Assembly: GCA_034509925.1 (NCBI GenBank)
Contig: CM067526.1
Span: 5,677,501-5,741,500 of the forward strand
Length of the DNA: 64,000 bases
Origin: Hirudinaria manillensis
Lineage: Eukaryota; Annelida; Clitellata; Hirudinida; Hirudinidae
Direction of reading: 5' to 3'
In this document: positions 51,704 to 64,000 of the stretch, in pieces
How the letters are laid out: the number at the start of each line of letters is the position of its first letter
Numbering within the stretch: position 1 is the first letter of the stretch
Notes under the pieces: generated by a model
Database searches by the model: none
The model's input: only the letters and a program-made list of their open reading frames with translations
Told to the model about the DNA's origin: nothing
Translations under genes and position numbers: made by a program

Positions 51704-51829
51704 GTCAGGTTTTCATGCCAATCATCATTATTTGTTGTAATTGTGTGAGAGTGAGAAGTAGCTGATGGTTATGATTAAGTTCCTGATGATGATCACGGGG
51801 ACGATCCTCTGAAAATGTACTTCCTAACA

Positions 51830-54430
51830 ACAACAGCAACAATGATGGTGATGATGATGGTGAAAATTCAAACAAACTCTATCTCATAATACTACAACAA
51901 ACTACCCGTCAAATCTGTCCGTCAATGTCAAAGTATCATCATCATCGTCTTCGTCATCGTCGTTATCATAATCATCATCATCATCATCATCATCGTTATC
52001 GTTATCATAATCATTGCCGATGGAATAGTTTTTACAAATATATTCCTAATTCAGTCAATCAGATGCTCCAATCAGCCTGGAAATTTACCGCCTTTCGACA
52101 ATTGATGTAAGGATTAAGTATTAAGATTGTGGGATCAAGTAATTAAGTTAACATAATAATTAATCAAGTAATTATAATATCAAGTGATTAATTAAAAGTT
52201 ATATTAAGAAACACTTACAAGACTTCAAAGATAAACACAAATAATATTTAACGATGATGATGATGATGACCTTAACGATGAGGACGACGACGACGACGAC
52301 ATCATATTCAAAGAACATGGAACCTGGATGCTCGTCTCATCGCAGATTGACGTTCTTATGACTTTCCACATTTCACTTGTCGTAATAAACAGGATTAAGG
52401 AATTTAAAGAATAATAATTTTTAAATTTAAATAATAATAATAATAATAATAATTTAAGTTAAATGAAACAGAAATGTTTTAAATAAAGCACGGATATTTT
52501 CCATCGTTTTGATCACTTCCTGTGCATCTTCAAAGAAAAATTCGTCTTTTTTTTGTACTTGGAAAGCATTTCTTGAAATAAAATTCTTTTCTAAAAATTC
52601 CAATTTTTTTCTTTTATCCTCGTCGTTATAAATCTGCAAGAATAATGGATTCCTTGCCAGTTTTGGATTGAAAAGAATTAACTCCTATTTTCTTTATTTT
52701 CCGTTGATTTATTTGATTATTTTTTATTAAGCTCATGTTCTGGTTCGTTGACGATGATGATGATGATGATGATGCTGATGACGACGTTGATGAAGATGGT
52801 CTCGGAGTCTAACTTCAGCCGAGAATTTTGCATGTCATTTGGAATATATGGCATTTTAAAATATTTATTATTCTAAAAGCATTTCCGATCATCTTTATTT
52901 TTAATTAAAATTATTATATTATAAGTAAATCATTTTATGACGGTTGCGATGATGATGATGACGACGACGTTGGTAATGATCGACTGAGTATCTAAAATTA
53001 ATTTTTACTTTAAATTCTAAAATTCCTCAGGAATAACTTATGAAAAGCACCAAAGGTTCTTTCATTAACAAAGATTATTTTTTAATTTCCAGAATTTGTC
53101 TTTCAGTCACATAAATTATTCACTGAGGTATTTAAAGGTCATTTAATTTAAAAATAAATGAATCACATGAAAGGCAGGTTTTTATATTATTTATATTATA
53201 ATATTATACCATTAATAATAAATAAAACTATATATCGATGTATTTATAAATATATAACATAAGATGTAATAACATGTAATAAGATTTGAGTCTTTAAAAT
53301 GAATTTTAATTTAAAAATTAAAACGTATCCAATTTTTAAGTTTCAAATTTAATCTGATTTATTAAAGATTAAAAATGATTAATTAAACATTTTTCGCTTC
53401 TTGTAAAATTAAAACAAATAATAAAAAAATAATTACCGGATAATTTAGATTAATTCAACAAATATAATCTACACTGCAGGTTTTCGAAAATATATTAATA
53501 TAATATTTATGACAATAAAATATATTTATTATATTTATAATATTTGTAACAATAAATTATTATATTAAATTAATATGATATAATGATAATTGAAAGTATA
53601 TATTGTAATATTATATATCAATGTACTCCTCTAGTAGTTAGCAACTCATTATCGTAATTTTAATTAATTACTTTTCGATTATAATTATTAATTTAAATTA
53701 TTTCTATTTATCTTTCAAGAAAGATGATGAGAAAGAGCCATTTGGAGCCAATTAATATTTGAATATTGTTTAAATATTTGCTAGATTTTTTGATAATATA
53801 AAATATTTTATTTATAATTTGAATAAACATTTATAAATAACATTTAAATCCTGGTCAACAAAACGTTTTAATGACTTTCTTTCCAACAATTCGTTTCAAT
53901 TGTCAGTTTTCATTTCGAGTTCACTTTGAAAATAAAAATTCAATTTTGAATTTTAAGCGTTCAAATATTTTTAAGTATTTAAATATATAATAATAATTAT
54001 TATTATTATTATTTAAATTATTTTTTTAAAAATCTTTAGAAACATATTCTTGGATGTTTGAATATGTTTTTTCTTTAATTCTTTTTTATTATTAAAAATT
54101 AATTAAGCTCATATCATATACAAGTATTTTGACTAAACTAAAATTAACAATAACTTATAAATTAATTAATAATTAATCATTAATTAATAATTAATTTGAA
54201 ATAATTAAATTAACTTTTGAACCTGAAGTGGACTTTTTTGGAAGGCAGAAGATTAAACTTGAAAATATTGGAAAAATCATTTCCAACCACTTTTTATTTC
54301 GTGGATTCTGCTCATCCGAGTGGGTTTTCTGAAGACAACGTCAACAATAAACTCGAATAAGCAATGAAAATGTAATTAAATAATAAATTGTCATGTTATA
54401 AATAATAAAGTACAAATAATATGCAAAACG
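51830..54430. other. Gene-poor sequence with trinucleotide patches and two weak minus exon candidates
   Basis: (CAT)n at 51935-52015, (GAT/GAC)n at 52253-52300, 52752-52800 and 52950-52975. Two minus-strand segments have splice-like borders and open frames: from about 52632 leftward (IYNDEDKRKKLEFLEKNF) and about 54320 to 54235 (KTHSDEQNPRNKKWLEMIF). Neither is assignable. Confidence 0.4.
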
Positions 54431-54432
54431 AT

Positions 54433-54555
54433 CCAACTCCTCCTCCCCAAGTTATCTGATGAATATGCAAATGAGGTCTCAGATTTAGTGCCACGTGACA
54501 TGGATTTTCTGTCGATAAAATACGTTGACACGAATTTTATTTTTGAGAATTTCGT
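54433..54555 (+). repeat. Three-copy dispersed element, copy B
   Basis: Almost identical to copy A in inverse orientation: I count a single substitution over about 86 bp from AAGTTATCTGATGAATATGC to GTTGACACGAAT. The KLSDEYANEVSDLVPRDM frame is kept and stays open into flanking sequence that no longer matches copy A. Confidence 0.8.
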
Positions 54556-54914
54556 CAAATTTTTGAGAAAAAAAAGCACAATTTATTTGCAATTTCATTT
54601 AAAACCTTTTATTGAAAATAATATAATTAAATAATATTATTAAATAATATATAATTACAGCTTAAAATAAATAAATAAATAGGTTTGATAGAATTGAATA
54701 AATATATTTTTAAGAAACATTTCTTAAAAAATGATATTTAGATTTAAAAATGAAATTATAGGAAAATGATTGATTGTTCAACAAGTCAAAGGAAGTTCGT
54801 AAACGATATCAGGAAATCTTTCGAAATCATTATCATGTACTTCCTTAGAAGTGGTTATTTATTAAATATTAATTTATTGTCCATAAATAAAATAATTATT
54901 ATTCCTATTATTAT

Positions 54915-55110
54915 TGATGTTATTATTATTATTATTATTATTATTATCACGGCTAACTTTGAAATAAATAACAGATGGTGAATAAATTTAAAGTAGTTTG
55001 TAGGCAGTTTTGGATGAATATAAAATCAACAATGAATGTAATAATAATAATAATAATAACAATAATAATAATAATAGTAATAGTAATAATAATAATAATA
55101 ATAACAAGAT
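54915..55110. repeat. (TTA)n and (AAT)n microsatellites
   Basis: TTA run at about 54918-54947 and AAT/AAC/AGT run at about 55038-55107. Confidence 0.9.
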
Positions 55111-55627
55111 ATTAATAATGATATTAAGCTGCTAGGCCCGATAGGATTGATTTATCTGCCATTAATAATTAGCACTCAACATTTTTCACCGCCCAAAAAA
55201 GACTCCCAAAATAATTATTCCATTTTCCTGGAAGTGGAACACTAAATTATTTTCTTGTGAAACTAGGGCTAACGTTTAACCTTACGTCATGACATTCTAG
55301 TTCAGCTATCACCATCATCATCATCACTATCAGCACCATCATCATCATCATCGACATGGCCGACCCAAGCACTACTTTATTGTCATTTTAAGATCAAAGT
55401 GCAGAAAACAAATCTCACAGAAATTATCAAATAAATATTATAATTATAAACATATAAAATTTACGCAAATATATAAATAAATAATTTATAAATAAATTTT
55501 GTAAAAAAAAAGAAAAATAATTCTTATCATTCATAATAAAATTCTGTTGCTGGTAATCTCAGCGTCAAAATAAAAAAAAATCTTTCAATCAATCGTAAAT
55601 CCGCCCACAATTGCCTGAATAATTAAT

Positions 55628-55643
55628 GAAGTCACGTGACTTC
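55628..55643. promoter_or_regulatory. Perfect 16-bp palindrome with CLEAR-type E-box
   Basis: GAAGTCACGTGACTTC is fully self-complementary and contains GTCACGTGAC, the exact CLEAR consensus bound by TFEB/MiT factors in vertebrates; bHLH-ZIP binding here is inference. Confidence 0.4.
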
Positions 55644-55899
55644 TTCCACTGCCTTTGAGTCACATCCGTCTCGCGGATGGGTTTCCAATTGAATTTGCGT
55701 TTTGGGAGCATTTCCATGGAATAAAAATATTTTGAACATTATTCTATAATATTTAAAAATATTTTTAAAATCATTTGCCATAATTTCATAACTTTACAAT
55801 AATTTAATCATCACGGTTGTTTCAGTTGTAATCATTACAGGTATATTATGATTATAATTTTTACTTTTTTCTGCAAAATCTGATCTTCAAGATTACATA

Positions 55900-55958
55900 T
55901 ATATAGATAGATTTATTATTATTATTATTTGTTTATTCACAATCACGACCTCCGCCGG

Positions 55959-55996
<38 letters not shown>

Positions 55997-56355
55997 ACAT
56001 CATAAAGATTTATATTGCACGTAAATAATGTTGTTATCATGAGCCGAACGTTGAGATGGCTGTTCATGGCATCAGTTCTGATGATAAAAATGTCGGCACC
56101 TTTTTCCTTGCTCTTATCACTATTATCATCACCGCCGTCATTCTCGAAACCATTACCATCACCAAGACTTCCGGTGTGACTATTATCATCGCCACCACCA
56201 TCATCATCATCATCATCATCATTATCATCATCATCAACCGTCACGGACTTGAAGTTATTCCATGGATTCATCCCACAGCGGATAGTCTCATTTCAACCTT
56301 TCTTTTAAAATCATCATCGTCGTCGTCATCATCGTCCTCATCATCATCATCATAG
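55900..56355. repeat. (TTA)n and (CAT)n trinucleotide runs
   Basis: TTA units at about 55915-55930 and 55960-55996; CAT/CGT units at about 56195-56240 and 56310-56354. They lie 200-600 bp upstream of the GPCR start codon. Confidence 0.85.
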
Positions 56356-56575
56356 AAAGATATCAAATCTAACATTATATTTGAAGAGCAGACAAATACC
56401 ATGTCTAAATAGTATGTTTACAATCACATTGTATTTTCCAAAAATGTAAATTTTATCAAAAATAGAAATTATTTAGTAATTAAATATTATTTAATTTTTT
56501 TATTGCACTAATATCAAATAAATACGTTTTAATGCTTTCTAATAAAAGAAATAAACAAAACCTTTCCAGTGAACA

Positions 56576-59551
<2,976 letters not shown>

Positions 59552-59559
59552 GTGGGTGG

Positions 59560-59678
59560 GCAGGCGGATGGATGGATGGATGGATGGATGGATGGATGGA
59601 TGGATGGATGGATGGATGGATGGATGGATGGATGGATGGATGGATGGATGGATGGATGGATGGATGGATGGATGGATT
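59560..59678. repeat. (GGAT)n microsatellite just after GPCR exon 2
   Basis: Begins within about 10 bp of the donor GTGGGTGGGCAGG; about 27 GGAT units. Confidence 0.97.
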
Positions 59679-60535
59679 TGATGGACGGACGACGGACAGA
59701 CAGCTTTTCAAGTTTTACGACATCTACAACCAGAACTTCAGTTTAACCTTTAAAATGAACATTTTAAAACTGCTCCCCAGTTTGCAAAAATTCAATTTCA
59801 AGGTTTTGAAATTCTTCAATTCGTTTTCTCTTTAATTGGTTCAATCGTCGAAAACAAAGCCATTTGTTCCGATGACCAATCAAGTTTAGTGTTTTCAACT
59901 GATTGCTTTGCACAACCAAATCCCCTTGGATTCTTTGAGACGTTCCCTCATTTGCATTGAAACAAGTTTTACAAATGAAGACCAAAAGGTTCCATGAAAA
60001 CCGAAAGGTTCCGTCACAACTTTTGATTCACGACCGACCTCGTTGATAATTTTTCTCAAAAAGGACCCAAAAAAAGTTTAATTCTTTTCTAAAATTACGA
60101 CCAATCGATTTTGCCACCTTTTTTCCATAAGATAAGAAGAATTTTTCATTTTCATTTCCACGCTATTTTGAACAAAAACCCTATCTTTATCATTTAATCA
60201 ATATAATCGCTCGAATTGAGCGCGTAACAGCAGACGTCATTTGGCGGGTGCCCCAAGCCAACCCAACCCAACCCAATTCAACCCAACCCGCCCTTTGATT
60301 GTACGAACTAATAATATCCTCGATCCGATGATGAAACCCATCCATGCATCGTGAGAGGCTTCAAGGTCTTCCAATCTATTTTCTCCATCTCGGACTTTCT
60401 CCAGTCGAGTGTGCTAAGACTGTATTGTATTGTATTGTTTTGTATGAAATTTGTAATGTTTTGTTGCCAATGATTTGGTTTTTAATTCATTTCTAACTTG
60501 AGAATTAGATGCAACGACTACATGCTACTATAATG

Positions 60536-60713
<178 letters not shown>

Positions 60714-61189
60714 ATACATGAAAAATAAATGAACGAATGATTCGTAATAATTTCCCTGCATAGGTTATTCAGCAAAAAAAAAATACTGAAGATCTTCCTA
60801 TCTGCTACGTTGGATCCATCCTTATCTTTATCGTTCGATCCATCCATCAGAGTATTTCTTCTTTCACTCATCTTTCCATCCATCAGACTACTTCTTCCTC
60901 CATTCAACTATCCATCCTTCATCCTGCTGGTATTAATTCGTTTCCTAATTCACTCAGCCATGCCTTATTATTTTTCTTTATTATTATTATTTTATTATAA
61001 ATAACTTATAATTAATTTATCGTTTTGGTTTTGTTTCTATTTGGACCCAGCCTGTCATCTTTAACTAAGTTACTCGGTTTTCTTTTCTCCTCTTTATTTC
61101 TGTTATTTTTAATTTTATTCGTAAATAACAGGAAATTCTGATGACAATATAAAGTTCCATCATTTGTTGATTTGACATAATAGTTAATT

Positions 61190-61290
61190 AATTGTTGTTG
61201 TTGCTGATGATTATGCTTATGATGATGATGAGGTCGTCGTTGTCCTCGTTGTCGTCGTCGTCGTCGTTGTTGTTGTTGTTGTTGTCGTTG
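61190..61290. repeat. GTT/CGT/GAT trinucleotide patch
   Basis: TTGTTGTTGCTGATGATT, then GTCGTCGTCGTTGTTG units; gives a Gln/Arg-rich minus-strand artefact frame. Confidence 0.8.
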
Positions 61291-62021
61291 TTCCATGTCC
61301 ATCTTCATTAAAGGTTCCTCGTTATTTCCCCCATAATTTCCACGAACGACGTGATCGAATTCTTATACGTGCAATTATTAGCTGTCCAGAAATTTATCCA
61401 GCAATGCAATTATTATTTAAACATATATAATTAAAATATAAACAAAACATAATCTCATTCAACAACAATTCCTCCCAAAAAGGAAGCAAAGCTCAACAAA
61501 GTAGGGATTTTAAAAGAAAATTCTTTCAAAGTTTTTCAATTTAATCGTCACAAAAATATTACAAGAGTTTTATGAACATTTATTACTTATTTAAGTAAAG
61601 GTGAAGTTTTGTAAAAGTATTATTAGTTAACAATGTGATATTATTATTAATATTAATAATTATAATGTAATAATAATATTATAATATATTATTATTATAA
61701 TATAATTATTACTGTTATTATTATTATTATCAGTTAGTGACGGTTATTATTTCTGTGACTGGAAATAAATAATAATTTGTAATTCCGGAAATGTTTTGTT
61801 TGATTGTGGCAGACACGCAGTGGATGTGCACAAACATGGTGGATGTTGTTTTGTTGCAACGAATTCTGAGCAGCAGACGATCCAACGTTTTCCGACAACA
61901 ACAACGTTAACAAAAACAAGAACAACAACAACAACGTTAACAACAATCACAAGAAACAAGAAGAAATCAAAGATGATGATCTATTTTATTATTTTTTAAA
62001 TATTTTATGTACAAATCACCT

Positions 62022-62146
62022 TTACGGCCTTTTCGAGAGTTGAACAAGGCATGCCCTGCAGGCTCACACTGACCATCTGCGTTTCCACCTTCATATCCAG
62101 CTACATATCCACCTAAATATCCACCTGGGTATCCCTCCACGCTTTA
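62022..62146 (-). other. Candidate Gly/Tyr-repeat exon (12-bp in-frame repeat)
   Basis: On the minus strand a 12-bp unit (GGTGGATATTTA-like) repeats about four times, encoding GGYLGGYVAGYEGG, and runs on in frame to GQCEPAGHALFNSRKGRKGD. It might be an exon of a Gly/Tyr-rich protein or a small tandem repeat with a chance frame. Confidence 0.3.
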
Positions 62147-62599
62147 ATTGAACAACGTCCAGCCTACAATGGCATCCATCCTGAGTTGACATCATTCTTT
62201 GAATATGTTCAGACTACATTTACTGACGAAAATCACATCGAAATCCAGCATCAAAATAACTCTTTTATTGACGTATTCAATTTCATTCCCCTTTTTCTAA
62301 GAAATAAGAAAAACATTAAAAACCAGAAATGCATTAGCAACGAAAAATACCTTAAAACCAAACATACATTAAGAACCAGGAATACATTAGCAACTTAAAA
62401 TACATTAAGAACATCCAACAGCTTCTAAGAAGAAGTTCAATCCATTCTTTGCAGTTCAATGATGTTATTAATTATATCAATCAATTCCTTCTCTTCAATA
62501 ATAAATTATTAGACAACTATGAAGACGAAGATGATGTCGATGATGATGACGATTTCTGTGATTAACGTTTTGAGTATAATTGCATATTGAGTATAATAA

Positions 62600-62910
62600 T
62601 ATATTCATTTGATATTTTATAATCTCCATTTATTATTTTATGATTTTTCATTCAATATTTTATAATTGCCATTTATTATTTTATGATTTTTCATTCAATA
62701 TTTTATAATTGCCATTTATTATTTTATGATTTTTCATTCAATCATTTATAATTTCCATGAAATATTTTATGATTTTTCATTCAATATTTTATAATTGCCA
62801 TGAAATATTTTATAATTTCCATTCAATATTTTATAATTTCCATTTATTATTTTATAATTTCCATTTATTATTTTATGATTTTTCATTTAATCATTTATAA
62901 TTTCCATTTT
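62600..62910. repeat. Minisatellite, about 43-bp unit
   Basis: Units built from CATTTATTATTTTATGATTT and TTCATTCAATATTTTATAAT alternate about seven times with deletions. Confidence 0.85.
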
Positions 62911-63787
62911 TATAGTTCTTTCTCCGTGAAAGCTTTCACTTTACGACACCTCGGTCTGATAAAAAAGTTGATTTCAGGTTTCCATGGGAACGTCTTTCAT
63001 TCGAATTCCATCCTCTTCTCAAGTCAACCATGCATGACCTCCTCCGACTTGTTCCACATTTTTCACTTGTCACGGCGCTCGGTCATGCGTGACTTCCGTC
63101 CCGGAAATGGTCTTATTCTTTATGTCGTTTATGGAAATGCATGTGTACGTATTGTTTGCACACCATATTTCTTATAAGTTACGTAACGCAGGATGTTCTT
63201 TGAAGACATTTTAGAGAATTTTAAATTTAAAAATTGTTATTAATTGTTAAATAATTAGGTTAACCTTGCATGACGTGGAGAGCATATGATGATTGACAAT
63301 GAATGGACATTTCGAATCAATTTAGGCTTCCATTTTTCTTTCTTCTTGTCTTCACCAAATTTTCGTGCTTTCTGAGGCATCCAATGACGTCATCAGAGGC
63401 CATTTTTCCTCTGATTTTCATTCATCCATCACTCCATCATTCTCATTCCATCCTTCATTCTCACCTTCATCCACCACACAATCAGTTTCTCAATCATTTT
63501 CTATTTTTAATTCTGTGACGAACAAGTCTAAATCAAGTTTAAAAAAGATTTAAAACTTCTTATTTAAGAAATTTGAACATTTAAAAGTTTTTCAATTTCT
63601 AAATTTAAATTCTCTTTTGTACGATTTTCTTCATTAAATTAAAAATTCATTTTCGTAAAAATTCCCAATTTAGACTTTAGGTTTACAGACTGAATTACAA
63701 TTACGTATATGTTCAAATCATTTTTATTAAAAATTGTTTAACTGTCATTTTTAAATTTAAGTTATATATATAAAAAATTAAAAATGT

Positions 63788-63792
63788 TATTA

Positions 63793-63842
<50 letters not shown>

Positions 63843-63843
63843 T
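63788..63843. repeat. (TTA)n microsatellite
   Basis: About 55 bp of ATT units. Confidence 0.95.
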
Positions 63844-64000
63844 TGATGTTAAAAATGATCTGACTTATCCAAGAAACATCCAATGATGTTTTCCAGTATT
63901 TTTCCATTCATTCATCGAAGATAAGCTTCGTACAAGGCATGGAAATTATTCTAGATATTATATTCAAAAATAATTTCAATATTTCCGTCAACACAAATTC

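Overview
This is an AT-rich window from an animal nuclear genome. Every recognisable gene is split by short GT-AG introns, and there are no bacterial-style operons. Gene content (a CA10/CA11-type carbonic anhydrase-related protein, PGM2, a beta-PIX RhoGEF, a DOK-type adaptor, cyclin B3, a somatostatin/allatostatin-C-type GPCR) points to a bilaterian invertebrate. The compact genes and abundant tri- and tetranucleotide arrays would fit a spiralian such as an annelid or leech, but that placement is inference.

Layout. (1) 1.45-9.16 kb, plus strand: acatalytic carbonic anhydrase-related protein, seven exons seen, 5' end not located. (2) 11.01-15.97 kb, minus strand: complete PGM2, 19 exons, 602 aa. 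(3) 16.76-25.08 kb, plus strand: complete ARHGEF7/beta-PIX, 17 exons, 711 aa, head-to-head with PGM2. (4) 27.34-30.63 kb, minus strand: DOK-family PH-PTB adaptor. (5) 32.52-35.88 kb, minus strand: coiled-coil protein resembling the C-terminus of SFI1, 794 aa, with a long Asp-rich exon. (6) 36.59-38.88 kb, plus strand: complete cyclin B3, 9 exons, 385 aa, head-to-head with the SFI1-like gene. (7) About 41-56.5 kb: gene-poor and repeat-rich, with only weak exon candidates. (8) 56.58-59.55 kb, plus strand: first two coding exons of a somatostatin/opioid/allatostatin-C-like receptor, continuing beyond the window. (9) 59.6-64 kb: repeats and nothing confidently coding.

For PGM2, ARHGEF7, cyclin B3 and the SFI1-like gene, the exon phases I derived all agree and total lengths are multiples of three, so these models are well supported. 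Two divergent gene pairs stand out. SFI1-like/cyclin B3 are both cell-cycle genes and share a 711-bp region with paired CCAAT boxes and a CHR-like TTCGAA. PGM2/ARHGEF7 share about 780 bp.

The gene-poor part (42.6-58.9 kb) has two unexplained features. CACGTG sites are strongly over-represented, most of them as CACGTGAC. A roughly 115-bp element occurs in three copies, two almost identical, and carries both an ATGCAAAT octamer and a CACGTG. Long simple arrays abound, including about 435 bp of (TTTA)n, 345 bp of (TGAA)n and 390 bp of (CAT)n; one of them forms the splice acceptor region of the GPCR's second exon.
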